64,000 nucleotides of DNA from NCBI GenBank assembly GCA_023375785.1, contig SZWC01009474.1, positions 29,997 to 93,996 of the forward strand, given 5' to 3'. The notes below the pieces were generated by a model. It saw nothing but the letters and a program-made list of their open reading frames with translations. It ran no database searches and was not told the origin of the DNA. A program made the position numbers and the translations under genes. Shown piece after piece: positions 54,290 to 64,000 of the stretch. The stretch is from Penium margaritaceum. Lineage: Eukaryota > Streptophyta > Zygnematophyceae > Desmidiales > Peniaceae. Each line of letters opens with the position of its first letter. The first letter of the stretch is position 1.

Positions 54290-54675
54290 GCTTGCCCTCA
54301 AACTCCTCTCCTTCCACCTCCACTGCTTCTCTAGACTCGCCGCCGCCCATACTGTCCCCTCTCCTCTCTGACGCAATCTCTCCAAAGCCCTCTGCTCCCT
54401 CACCCTCTGCTTCCTCCTCTGCACCTACACCTCGCACCACGTCCACACCTCCTCCTGTCCTCTTAGAGCACCACCATCCTGCTGAATCTCCTACTCCTTC
54501 CACGCATTTGCGTCTTGCTCCCCCCTCTCCTTTAGCACGTGTCCCGTCCATCCCACCAGTCTCACCTTACACTCATGGTGGGCGTCTCCGGCACTACCAT
54601 CTCATTCTCACCCTGTTGTCTCTAGTGACCCTTGTCTTCGTGCTCTTGGTCTTGCTAACTCTGAACTTACTGTAG
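54290..54675 (+). pseudogene. RE-9 IN-RT linker
   Basis: A Ser/Pro-rich low-complexity frame (SPSTSTASLDSPPPIL and similar), open to a TAG at 54673. It has the same composition and place as the RE-3 linker at 15530-15830. Confidence 0.5.
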
Positions 54676-54689
54676 CGACCTCTGTCATG

Positions 54690-56430
54690 CACCCCAGCAC
54701 AGCACTTGGCTATTCCCTCATTGAGCAAGAGTTTCACTCAGATCTATCCTCGTCTGTAGCTAGATATGTTGCCTCGTGCTTTGTTACTACTGGTCTCTCT
54801 CCCCTTCCTCCCAAACCATTGATTGTACAAGCACCCGCATGGCCTCCAACTCTCCCTAGTGGGAGCAGGCCATGAAGGCCGAGCTTGACGCATTATAAGT
54901 GCACAGTGTGCACGAGCTCGACGACCTTCCACCAGGTCTCAAGGCAATTGCCGCCAAGTGGGTGTACCCTCAAAAGCTGAACCCTGACAATACAATTGAA
55001 CAGCACAAGGCTCGTCTCACTGTAAAGGATTCTCTCAGATTCCTGGTGTTGACTTTGACGAGACCTTTGCTCTAGTCGGCTGCTACACCACTGCCAAGGT
55101 TCTTCTTAGCCTTGTCGCTCAGCATGATTGGGAGCTTGAGCAAATTGATGTCAATAATGCCTTCCTTCATGGCAGGCTAGATGAGGAGATCTACATGGTG
55201 TAGCAGCCTAACTTCTTGGATGGCACAAATAGAGTGTGGCGTTTGCAAAAGGCTCTCTATGGCCTGAAACAGTCACCACGCTCTTGGAATCAAGAGATCA
55301 CAGCCACACTTGGAAAGGGGGGGTACAAAAGGAGTGATGTGGATCCAGCATTCTTCCTTAGTGCTCCCACCAAACCACTTGTCGACATTCTTGTCTACAT
55401 GGATGATCTCCTCATTGCTTCTTCTGATGCCGCATCTGTTGCGACTGCAAAAGCTTTGCTCTAGTTTGCATACGAGATGAAGTATCTTGGTCCAGCTGGT
55501 GTCTTTTTGGGCATGGAGTTGGAGTGTGACCGTGGACGTCGCACCTTGCACGTTCACCAGGCCGCATATGTGCCCAGCCTGGGGAAGCGCTTCGCCTCGC
55601 TCCTCACATCAATCCCCGCAGCATCCACTCCTATTATGCCCACTAGCTAGTCCCTGCTGAAGTCCCTGGAGCTATCAAAGGTGGAGGGGACGATCGATGT
55701 GACTGACTAGCTCCGTGTCATTGGTTTCTTGATGTACCTCGCCCCACAACGCACGTTGATGTGGCATTTGCTATGAACTTCTTGTCCTGGTTCTCTCAGT
55801 GCCCCCGTGAGTGTCATCTCGAGGCAGCATTGCGGGTGGTGCGCTACCCCCTGTCCACCCCTAGTGTTGGACTGTACTTCTGTGCAGAGCCCTCGGTCGT
55901 GGTGGACGGCTTCACTGACAGTGACTCGGCACATGACTCTGACGCATGCAGCCGACCAGGATTCTTCTTCCTGGTTGGTGGCACTGAAGTCTACTAGAAA
56001 AGTGGACAACAAGGGTGTGTTGCTCGCAACACAAATGAGGCTGAGTATGTTGCTCTTGGTGCAGGCACGTTTGAGGGTGTCTGGTTGTGTCGTCTGCTGC
56101 AACAGTTGCGTGTTCCCATCCGCTACATCACTCTATGCTTTGACAACCAAAGCACAAAGGCGATTGTTGAAAACAGTGCCATGCATCACTCACACACCAA
56201 ACACATCAATGTAGAGCACCATTTTTTCGTGAGTGCATTGTTGTTGGTGTCGTCCAGGTTGCTTGGATGGATACACGCTCTCAGAGAGGTGACTTTCTCA
56301 CGAAGGCCCTCAGTCGGAATGTCTTCAAAAGTGTTGTTCACTCTGTTGGTCTCATATGTCCGCATGATCCAGGTTGATTGGCTATGGTGCATCTTTATCA
56401 CCTCTCGTGATTCCCTTGTGTGAGTCTCTC
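54690..56430 (+). pseudogene. RE-9 reverse transcriptase and RNase H
   Basis: RT starts near 54850 (WEQAMKAELDAL*VHSVHELD) and soon shifts frame. It is well preserved again at 55216-55464: GTNRVWRLQKALYGLKQSP and ILVYMDDLLIASSD, with YMDD at the active site. Then YEMKYLGPAGVFLGMELE and HQAAYVPSLGKRFASLL follow with TAG codons near 55462, 55648 and 55708. RNase H: VVVDGFTDSDSAHDSDACSR, NEAEYVALGAGTFEGVWL, CFDNQSTKAIVENSAM, HSHTKHINVEHHFF. Acidic residues are retained. The tail to 56422 is decayed. Confidence 0.75.
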
Positions 56431-56457
56431 ATGTATGTGGGTTGATTTCCTACGGGT

Positions 56458-56467
56458 CATGGGGGAG
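56458..56467 (+). other. RE-9 polypurine tract
   Basis: CATGGGGGAG directly before TGTTGAAG. Confidence 0.8.
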
Positions 56468-57053
56468 TGTTGAAGTTCGTTGGCCACTCACAAGTCTATG
56501 CCCTCTTGCCTCCCACACTCTGCACACACATGTACAGATTAAGTGACAATGGCCCTACTTGGGGAAGCATCGAGCGTGCTCGTCCTGACTAGAGTCTCTG
56601 ACGCCTTCAAGCTAGACCCAGGACTGCCCAGTGGCACATATGTGGTTGTTGCATGACTTTCTATGATTCTGTGTTGCGGTCGATGGTAGGGCTCGTACAT
56701 TCTCAGTGTCGTTCCCTCCATCATGTTTTTCTTGCCTTGACTGCTCTGGGGGAGCTGCACATTTCCCGGGTGCTGATCCTCAGGGGGCCACCGTGTCAGT
56801 TTCGGCCGAGCACTGGTGAGTAGCCGCCCTCGGAATATTCCGAGTGGTCGGGCTCGACCCCCACGTGGCGGCACTTGCCCACACGATCGGGATGCTCGAT
56901 GTGGGTGCGTGCCTACCGGTTCTTACCTCGCTCGCTCCTCTTACTAACATTGTCTTGATGTACTTGCAAATTTTCTAAGGCAAGGGTTGGCCGCATCCAT
57001 GGCGTGTCTCGCGCTTTGTTGTTCTCACCCGCCTCGTCTCACCAAACATGTTT
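56468..57053 (+). repeat. RE-9 3' LTR, truncated
   Basis: Matches 48971-49560 and stops after CACCAAACATG near 57050. About 25 terminal bases are missing. Confidence 0.8.
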
Positions 57054-57332
57054 AGATGCACCGCATGTACAAGCGCAAATTCCAAAACTTGCGAGTTTGC
57101 GTGCGCCGCATCTTGCAACCCCCCCCCCCCCCCCCCCCCCCAAATATCCGACAAATCTTGAACTGGGCGGTTTGGGTTTTATATTTTACTTGCTCGGGTA
57201 CCTGCCGGGCCCTGCACTAGTGAGGCCTGACATGTCTCCTTTCTTTTTTACAGCATGCGCCGCATGTCGCAAACCCCCCCCCCCCCCAATATCCGATAAA
57301 CCCCCTAGTTACATTGGGGGGTTTGGGTTAAC
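57054..57332. repeat. Poly-C segment, two diverged copies of one unit
   Basis: No gene. Two units, about 57100-57180 and 57248-57330, each run GCGCCGCAT, GCAA, a C run, ATATCCGA.AAA, then GGTTTGGGTT. The C runs are 57119-57141 (23) and 57274-57287 (14). Origin unknown; not matched elsewhere in the window. Confidence 0.6.
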
Positions 57333-57997
57333 TGGAAATATTTTAGGGCATGTAGGCCCATGAAAAAATGAACATGAGCTGTGTGTGTGAGTGCGATGCA
57401 AGACGGCAGGAGTTTGGCTAAGTCTGGAACGCTGAATATAAAGGAGCAAGGAAAAGATAAAAATGAGCCCCTAGCCGGCTTAAGTAGGGGCGCCGGCAGC
57501 TAGCCGCACCGGGCCCCGTCACCCCCGCTGAGCCCAAACGAGTCAGCGAGGAGAACACACTACGTACACCACGATAACAATAACGGTGGTCTCCTTGAGG
57601 CACCGGAACAGCTCTCCGAGTGCCCGGGTCTCGACCACCGAGAAAATAGGAGCAGTGCCGGAAAATCTCAGAATCAACGTCCAGACATCACAGACGGCTT
57701 TCCGAACATCGGAAGCCCCACAACAGCCATCGGATCTCCTCGTCACACCGGTACAGTCCACCAGGTGCGCAGGTCTCAACCCACTGAGAAAACTCTCCTA
57801 CCTCCTGACAAGCCCACATGGCTGCCGGAACGCATCGACCGCGTCTCACCGGCATTATCGTAGGTGCTGGAGAAGTCTCGGTGCAGTCCGGAGGCCCGTC
57901 CTGTCGTCACGTCCTCCTCTACCATATACCCCGAATGTGAGTATATTGGTAAACTAGCAGTGTCGGTCATGACGGGTGAAAGCCACTCAGACCAACA
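57333..57997 (-). repeat. RE-10 3' LTR (665 bp)
   Basis: Minus strand from TGTTGGTCTGAGTGG at 57997 to AATATTTCCA at 57333. A TTTATATTC motif near 57436 is a candidate TATA box about 100 bases from the LTR end. Confidence 0.75.
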
Positions 57998-58504
57998 CTC
58001 CCCCTCGTTGACATAGCCAGAACGAATGAAGGAAGGCATGGAACAACAACGTATGCCAAACCCCAATATGCACCAGGCAACCACACACACACACACCTCT
58101 GCTACCCACCTAAGGTCTCCCTAGACACTGGCACATGCTACCAAGTGTCTGGGTCTCGACCATGAGAGGAGTGATGCACATGTGCACAAACCAGTATAAT
58201 GCACATCACACGTATGTCAGGCGACAAGCGGGTCTCCTAGTGACACTAGCAGAACCAGTGCCCGAGTCTAGACCGCTACGAGCAATCCGACACAACAGTA
58301 TCATCATCTAAACACCGGATCATGGGAGGATCTCCTTGTAACACGGGTGCAAATCACCACGTGTCCAGGTCTTGACCCCTAAGAGTGACCCAACTCGCAT
58401 ACACATGCCACACGAAGTATGGACACACACCAAGACACACGATCACATGGTCTCCTCGTGAGAGTGGTACAACCCACCAAGTATCCGGGTCTCGACCAAC
58501 AGTG
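57588..58504. repeat. Six dispersed copies of a 55-bp motif across the RE-10 LTR and interior
   Basis: Starts near 57589, 57733, 58104, 58230, 58330 and 58450. Plus-strand consensus: G(G/A)TCTCC, a few bases, ACxxG..CA, about 8 bases, CCA.G.G.CC(G/A)GGTCTCGACC. Spacing is irregular (100-370 bases) and the copies have diverged. Two lie in the 3' LTR and four in the interior. Confidence 0.65.
57998..58010 (-). other. RE-10 polypurine tract
   Basis: The minus strand reads CAACGAGGGGGAG directly before TGTTGGTC. A second similar boundary (CAGGGGGAGTGTTG, minus strand) lies at 58627-58640. Confidence 0.65.
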
Positions 58505-58816
58505 TACCATCTTCCACATGTAGCTGTGCAGGCATGTAGCATGAGCCACACGCCAGATGTTGTAGATGCTCATAGCAAAGCATGGACCTCGCCATGCATC
58601 TCCCATAACGTCGCGTCAGGTCGAGATCCACACAACACTCCCCCTGGGCAGATGAACCTGGTAGTGATGTCCTCGATGGAGATGCTGATTTTGTAGCTGA
58701 ATAGATCCAGGGCGATGAGTCATGTGGTGTATCCATCATGCAGGGAAAGCTCCCCCTATCACGTGTGAGTCGGCTCCCTCCCTCAAAGACAAACTGGTGT
58801 CTCCGGCTACGACTCC

Positions 58817-61261
58817 TCACGTCGTAGTTGCATTACCTGGGATGTACCAGTCCTTGCGTGATTGCCAAGGGTCCCAACTCACAATCTCTCCTGTCTTCGC
58901 TCTACCACGATGCATCTGTGTACGCCGAAGGAAAGGGAATGGGCAAGCAGCACGTGTGCATGGATGAAGTGGCGGAGGTGGCCTCCAATACAAAATAGCA
59001 CACCCTGAGGCACAAGGGTATACTGCTAGAGACGGAGGGGTGGAGAGACAAACCGGATCACCACTCGTGGATGAAGATGACGATGGGGCAGGTGAGTCGG
59101 GTGGATGAAGGTACGCGATGGTTGTAGTAGAAGGAGGAGCGATGATGGGGTCGATAAGAGCGAGGATGGCGGCAGCCGAAGGCACGATCACCTCTCCTAT
59201 GACAGTGTCTCCAATGGACGTCATACTCGGAGCTCGTACAAGATCCTCCCCGAGTATACGTGTGCCAAATACTGCTGGCGGAAGGCTCCTGCTCATAGCA
59301 GTGATGCTCCCCTCCTCTCATAATCACTCACCTGCTGCCATCATCTCCCGTTGTAGCATGACTACACACTCCTGTAGATCAGCATAATCTGCCTCAGACA
59401 TGTTGCGGTGGCCCATGTCGACCTGATGTAGGATAAACTATACCTCACTGGATGCTGCACATGCAGGCTGCACAACTCGTGAGTACAACGCCATCTGCAT
59501 CTCTACTGCTGAAGACAATGGAACCGGTGCTGCTGCATCCTCCTGGGGGTCAACCAAGTTTGCAATGTGCTGAGACGCTAGAACATCGGATGCAGCTGCA
59601 GGTGTCCCATCCACATCACAGCTCGTGTCTGTCATGCAAGGAGTGAGCGGTCGCATGCCAAGAGAGAAGGAGAAGGAGGAGTTGTCAGAGTCTGTGGAGC
59701 ATGTGGAAATGTCATCCGTGCAGGTACTGCCACTCTCAGTATCAATGTGATCAGCAGGGTCACCAACAGGTGAAAACAAGGGGGCTGAACTCATCTCCTA
59801 CTGATGAGGTGACTCCATCCGCGTGTACGGATCAGCTCCAGTATCCTCGACTGCCATCGTAGTGGACACAAGTGTGCAGGAATCTGACTCGACAATGCCT
59901 GTCAAGGCGACCAACAAGCGCAACTGGCGCTCACGCACTGTCTTGTCGGGAAGGCTGGTCGCTGCCACCTGCTCGATAATGGAGTGAAGACCACCATCTA
60001 ACTCCGTCATGTGAGTCGCTGCTCCGCCTTGTGCACGGGTCATAGACCCTGGGAACATAGGCGACTCCTCATGCTGAAGCTGGACCTCAGGTAGCGTGGA
60101 TGACATGGTGAAGCCTACTGAGTCTGCTGCAGCACATGTCCCAGTGACATCTCTCAAAACTGTTGCTCTCAATGCCTCAACCTCTAAAAGACCGGCCTGC
60201 CGACTCTGCTCATGCACTATGACCGTTGTCGGGCTGGAGTGAGTCGTGTGCGCCGACGCCCTCGAAAATCTGTGTGGGACATCCTGATCCGCACGGGACT
60301 CCTTTGCCACCGCCAGGCCTCTACCGGTCAGAGTCACGAGTAGCACCGCCAAGGGACGCAGGACGTGCACTCCTCCTGATGCAACCTGCTACTCCAAAAT
60401 TTCCGGCTGCTGCCCCAGCGTAGATGTCGACCTCGATGACGTAGACATCCCAAGTGCTCCAACACCCGTCGGACTGGTGTGAGTCGTCTGCACACTCTCC
60501 ACCAAAATTCCGGTAGTTGCATCCTGATTCGTACGGGACTCCTGTGCCACCCCTGGGCCTCCACCAGATGGAGCCGCGAGTGGCACCGTCCAGGGACGCC
60601 GTGCCTGCGCACCTTCTGATGTCACATGCTGCTATGGAAGATCTGGATCCAGCCCGGACGATGACAGGTAAGTCTCCACCACGAACGCCATGTCGGGATC
60701 ATACTCCACGCCATGTGCTATCACCATATCATTTGAGTCTGCCTGAGTGGACGCTAGGGCACCACAGCCTGGCGTGAGTGCGGATCCTGTCACTATGGTC
60801 ACAACAGGCAATGCGCGGTGACCACACTCCCCCTCGACAGGTACAGCAACGGAAGGCGAGGAGGTGGAGGATGTGCCAAAACCGGCGCGAGTACGGCGTT
60901 CGGAGCGCTGACGCCGACGACATGGGAACACACGACTGGAATGACTGCATAAAGACACGTCATTGCGAGGTGGCATCGTGGTCGCAGGAGAGTAGAGGAT
61001 CAAGAGGATGGTGGAAGCTTGGGACAGGCTGACTGGTGACCCTGAAGAGACACCATCGAATGAGGAAGAAAGAGAGGATGAAGGAGATGCAGTCAAGGAG
61101 GCCGTCGACGAACGAGGAGCAGAAGCACGCTCGGTGACAACGAGGTCATAAAGCCGCTGCACCATGTGCCTCAGACCGTGGATCTTGGCGAACATGGTCA
61201 CCAGAGGTCTAGCTAGGGGATCTACCAATGCTGGCAGATCTGCATGCTGTGGAGGACGCAT
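58817..61261 (-). pseudogene. RE-10 long reading frame of unknown function (about 815 codons)
   Basis: Five open segments (61261-60632, 60625-60389, 60370-59798, 59794-59438, 59296-58817) all lie in the same minus-strand frame. They are separated only by TAG at 60632, 60389, 59798 and 59438 and two TGA at 59324 and 59318, with no frameshift. Start ATG at 61261 (MRPPQHADLPALVDPLARPL) with a helical part (FAKIHGLRHMVQRLYDLVV). The rest is rich in Ser, Thr, Ala and Pro, with short charged helices (ADYADLQECVVMLQREMM near 59380). No domain recognised. It could be a diverged Gag or captured host sequence. Confidence 0.5.
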
Positions 61262-62234
61262 GCTCGGACGAGGCTGAAGCCAAGGTGGATGCCAACCGGG
61301 AGGGTGCGTCCAACAGCGACGCCAACCATGACGTCCATCACCACAATAGTAATAGGCGAACGCTTAGGGCGCCTGCTCAGATGTCCGCGCACTCATCTTG
61401 TGCACTGGACGATGGATAGGTACCGAAGGCACCTACTCCCGATGGTAAACACCAAGTCACGGGAGAGAATGAGGCCAATAGGTACTATCACTCCTAGAGG
61501 TCACGGCGTCTGGGTCAGCAAACGTGACCACACGGGACGAGCTGCACTACCACACCAAGCTCGGAGACTAGATTCTGACTAACTGCAGCTACGAATGATG
61601 CTGCCACTAATCGAGCGAAGACTGCCCGAAGACGAGAAGGGGTGGTAGTTGCAAGTGTGGCTGCTGCTCCAAGCGGTAGACGACCCAGCCCTTGGAGATG
61701 GAAAGACTTCAATGTGCCGTCGATCCTATGGAGTGAAGTGCGCGCACCAATCCAGGGACCCCAAGGAGACGTTGGTCTAGGACACGTCTCGAAGCAGAGA
61801 TCACCGCCGACGTACAATCCGCTGTCGGCTGAGAAGGCAAAATTGCAAGCGCTGGCGCAGCCGTCGCACTATGTAGTCGTTGCAACTCCGCCCAATACTG
61901 CTATTGCTGCTATGAAAGCTGTTGCTGGTGCGGCAGTAGTAGTTGGACGATTCCCCCCTTTTTTTTCCTCTTGTGCCCTGAATCCCCACCCTTTTTTTCT
62001 CTTCTTTTGCTCTCGCCCTCCGCTATCCCCCCCTTTTTTTTCTTTCCCCTCTTCTCGTTTTCATCCCTCGCTCTTTTTTTCCTTTTCCACTCGCCTCCAG
62101 GCGTACCCCTTTCTGTATTTCTTGTTAATCGCATCCCTCCTTTTCTCGATTGCCCCTAAGGTGGGCGAACGAAGAAAACAAGGAAGGAGGGGGGGTGTCC
62201 AGCTTGTCCGGCCCTCCCTCCCGTGCATGTTCGC

Positions 62235-62261
62235 TCGCTTGCTCGCAGAGCGAGCAAGCGA
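62235..62261. repeat. Hairpin in the RE-10 leader
   Basis: Perfect 12-bp arms TCGCTTGCTCGC and GCGAGCAAGCGA around AGA. Confidence 0.9.
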
Positions 62262-62389
62262 TGGATTGAGCGAGTGTGGGGAGGGGGGAGGTAGTAGGGA
62301 GCAAGGAGGGAACGGGGGGCTTTCCGCCCCTCTCCGCCGTCAGCCCCTCTGTCGGTCGGCTGACGGAGCCAACGGGGCTAACGGCCACT

Positions 62390-62426
62390 CCGAGGGGCCC
62401 CTCGGGAGGGCTTGACGAAGCCCTCC
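62390..62426. repeat. Palindrome and adjoining hairpin in the RE-10 leader
   Basis: A 16-bp perfect palindrome CCGAGGGGCCCCTCGG (62390-62405) is followed by arms GGAGGGCTT and AAGCCCTCC (62405-62413, 62418-62426) around GACG. Confidence 0.9.
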
Positions 62427-63170
62427 AAGGGCCCCCTCGAGAAGAGGGGAGGGGGGCGAACGGGGCCGACGCGCCCCCTCACAGGCCCCCCCCTCAAAGG
62501 AGGGCTGCGAGGCCCTCCTCGTAGCATCAGTAGTAGTTGTAACAGCAGGTGCAGCTGCTACGGTTGCTATTACTACGGCTGCTGTTGCTTCTGCTGCTGC
62601 TGTTGCTTCTGCTGCTGCTGTTGCTTCTGTTGCTGATCCTACTTCTGCTGCTGTTATTGATGATGCTGCTGTGCGGAGCAACTGCTAATGCTGCCTACTA
62701 TTGCTATCGCTGCTGTTGCTACTGCTTGCTGCTGCTTGCTGCTGCCACCGCTGTTGCTTGCTGCTGTCGCCGCTATTGTTGCTGTTGCACGCTGCTGCTG
62801 CTGCCATCGCTGCTACAAACTGCTGTTGCTGCTGTAGTGGCTGCTGTTGCTACTGCTATATCCTGCTGTTGCTGACGCCGCTGCTACAACGGCTAATGTG
62901 CTGTTGCATCTGCTATTGCTTTGAGCGGCTACGTAGTCTCTATTACTCCTGTTGCGTGGCACCGCAACTGCCGCGGATGCATCGCCTACTGCTGCTATTG
63001 CTGTTGCTGCCGTAGTCGCTAGTGTTGCTGTTTGTGGCTCACCGCCTCTGTGGCGTTCACGTGCAGTCGTTTTGCGCTTCCTCACGCTGCTGCCGGCGTG
63101 GCACCACGTGGCGCATTCTCTTTGCGTTGTGCTCACTACTGCTGGTTCTGCTGCTCACACGCCCCCTTGT

Positions 63171-63182
63171 GCTCTGATACCA
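63171..63182 (-). other. RE-10 primer-binding site
   Basis: The minus strand reads TGGTATCAGAGC, perfect, three bases from the LTR end. Confidence 0.85.
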
Positions 63183-63185
63183 AAT

Positions 63186-63357
63186 TGGAAATATTTTAGG
63201 GCATGCATGCCCATGCCAAAACGAACATGAGCTTTGTGCGTGAGTGCGATGCAAGACGGCAAGAATTTGGCTAAGTCTGGAATGCTGAATATAAATGAAC
63301 AAAGAGAAGATACAAATGAGCCCCTAACGGGCTTAAGTAGGGGCGCCGGCAGCTAGC
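63186..63357 (-). repeat. RE-10 5' LTR, left part only
   Basis: Matches 57333-57505. It stops where RE-11 begins. The remainder should lie beyond RE-11. Confidence 0.75.
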
Positions 63358-64000
63358 TGTTAAAGTTCGTTGGCCACTCACAACTCTGTGCCCTCTTGCC
63401 TCTCACACCATGCACACACCCTGTACAGATTAAATGATAATGGTTCATCCTGGGAGAGCGTCCAATGTGACTATCATGGTCGGAGCCGCTGACGCCATCA
63501 AGCTGTCTCTACTGCTGGACCCAGGAATACCCTTTGGCATCGCCAAAACCATTGCATGAATCTTTCTGACTCTCTACATGACTCTCAGTGATGCGGTAGA
63601 TACCTGGACTCGTACACTCTCACTGCCGTGCCCTATCTCATATTGCCTTGCCTTGCATGTGGAGGGGGAGTTGCATATTTCCCGGGTGCTGATCCTCAGG
63701 GGGCCACCGTGCCGGTTCTAACCGTGCATCGGTGAGAAGTCGCCACCGGTTTATTCCGAGTGGTCGGGCTCGACCCCCGGGTGGCGGCACTCATCCACTC
63801 GAGCTCGTCGCTCGAGGTGGGTGAGTGCTCACCGGCTCTAGGCTCGCTCGCTCCCCCTCCTCTCACTTGTCTTTGTGAAGTGTGGCAAGATTCTAAGGCA
63901 AAGCTTACCGCATCCATGGCGCCTCTCATGCTTTGCCATCACCCGCCTCATGAATCACTGGCTAGCAAAGTGTCACACTAGTAACTTCTGGTATCAGAGC
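63358..64000 (+). mobile_element. RE-11: start of a Ty1/copia element of the RE-9 family
   Basis: 5' LTR 63358-63988 (TGTTAAAGTTCGTTGGCC, like RE-9) and a perfect primer site TGGTATCAGAGC at 63989-64000, the last bases of the window. It is inserted in the RE-10 5' LTR. The predicted target duplication is CTAGC (63353-63357), with the partner off-window. Confidence 0.8.

Larger units (their letters stand above)
48971..57053 (+). mobile_element. RE-9: Ty1/copia element with truncated 3' LTR
   Basis: 5' LTR, primer site, long leader, ORF0, gag, PR, GPI, IN, RT, RNase H, polypurine tract and the first 586 bases of the 3' LTR. PR and zinc knuckle are intact but many stops and frameshifts occur elsewhere. 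Its LTR family also supplies RE-11 at the right edge. Confidence 0.85.
61262..63170 (-). other. RE-10 leader: structured and low-complexity
   Basis: No supported gene. From the primer site leftwards: a GCN-triplet region (62540-63030) giving long Ala or Leu frames, a GC-rich block full of inverted repeats (62150-62530), and a stretch that is pyrimidine-rich on the plus strand (61945-62110). The order resembles the GCN-rich leaders of RE-1, RE-2 and RE-3, but I find no ORF0 blocks. Confidence 0.55.
57333..63357 (-). mobile_element. RE-10: LTR element without recognisable pol
   Basis: Left and right LTR ends match each other: 57333-57500 and 63186-63357 share GGAAATATTTTAGGGCATG, GAGTGCGATGCAAGACGGCA, GGGGCGCCGGCAGCTAGC. 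A primer site and polypurine tract are in the right places for a minus-strand LTR element. The 5.2-kb interior shows none of the copia signatures (no DSGA, DDE, YVDD or RNase H blocks) but has one long decayed reading frame. It is therefore a non-autonomous element of the LARD or TR-GAG kind. The 5' LTR is broken by RE-11. Confidence 0.75.

Noticed and set aside
57588-58504. CRISPR-like array
   Set aside because: Units are diverged, spacing is irregular (100-370 bp), and the setting is a eukaryotic LTR element.
59105-59387. Plus-strand frames in the RE-10 interior
   Set aside because: They lie opposite the five segments that share one minus-strand frame.
62549-62875. Long Leu/Cys frame on the plus strand
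   Set aside because: It arises from CTG/TGC triplet repeats read in an open frame. No homologous block, start context or partner was found.

Overview
The window is repeat-dense eukaryotic nuclear DNA, and I see no host gene in it. Almost every base belongs to one of eleven LTR retrotransposons or LTR-flanked elements, here called RE-1 to RE-11. Ten carry or resemble Ty1/copia coding regions in the order gag, protease (PR), GAG-pre-integrase (GPI), integrase (IN), reverse transcriptase (RT), RNase H. One (RE-10) has LTRs but no recognisable pol. Most primer-binding sites are variants of TGGTATCAGAGC, the complement of the 3' end of plant-type initiator methionine tRNA. This, the domain order and the nested layout point to a green-lineage organism with a large repeat-rich genome, for example a streptophyte alga or early land plant. 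I cannot name the species.

Layout, left to right. RE-1 (minus, 5' half only, 1-4308) sits inside the 5' LTR of RE-3. RE-3 (plus) is split: LTR and primer site at 4309-4911, the rest at 12574-18216. RE-2 (plus, 4912-12568, target duplication GGTAG) lies between the two parts. RE-4 (plus, 18234-28817) is also split, by RE-5 (minus, 18879-26244, about 1 kb LTRs, the best preserved reading frames). RE-6 (minus, 28818-31175) keeps only RT, RNase H and the 3' LTR. RE-7 (plus, 31176-36738) has both LTRs and all domains but several stops and frameshifts. RE-8 (minus, 36748-48584) is a tandem concatemer with four LTRs, two gag copies and one complete pol. A short unassigned stretch with a strong inverted repeat (48585-48970) follows. 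RE-9 (plus, 48971-57053) is next, then a poly-C segment, then RE-10 (minus, 57333-63357), whose 5' LTR is interrupted by the start of RE-11 (plus, 63358 to the end).

By LTR and protein similarity RE-1, 2, 3, 6, 9 and 11 form one loose group. RE-4 and RE-7 form a second. RE-5 and RE-8 are each separate, with RE-8 closer to the first group. Nearly all coding regions are pseudogenes. Their in-frame stops are largely TAG and TGA, as expected if CAG, CTGG and CGA sites decay by deamination of methylated cytosine.

The most interesting signals are an alanine-rich protein (ORF0) conserved upstream of gag in RE-1, RE-2 and RE-9; the pol-less RE-10 with one reading frame of about 815 codons; the LTR-leader-LTR concatemer RE-8; and two long hairpins in the RE-4 LTR. 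A four-N gap at 10786-10789 is flanked by duplicated sequence and is probably an assembly artefact.
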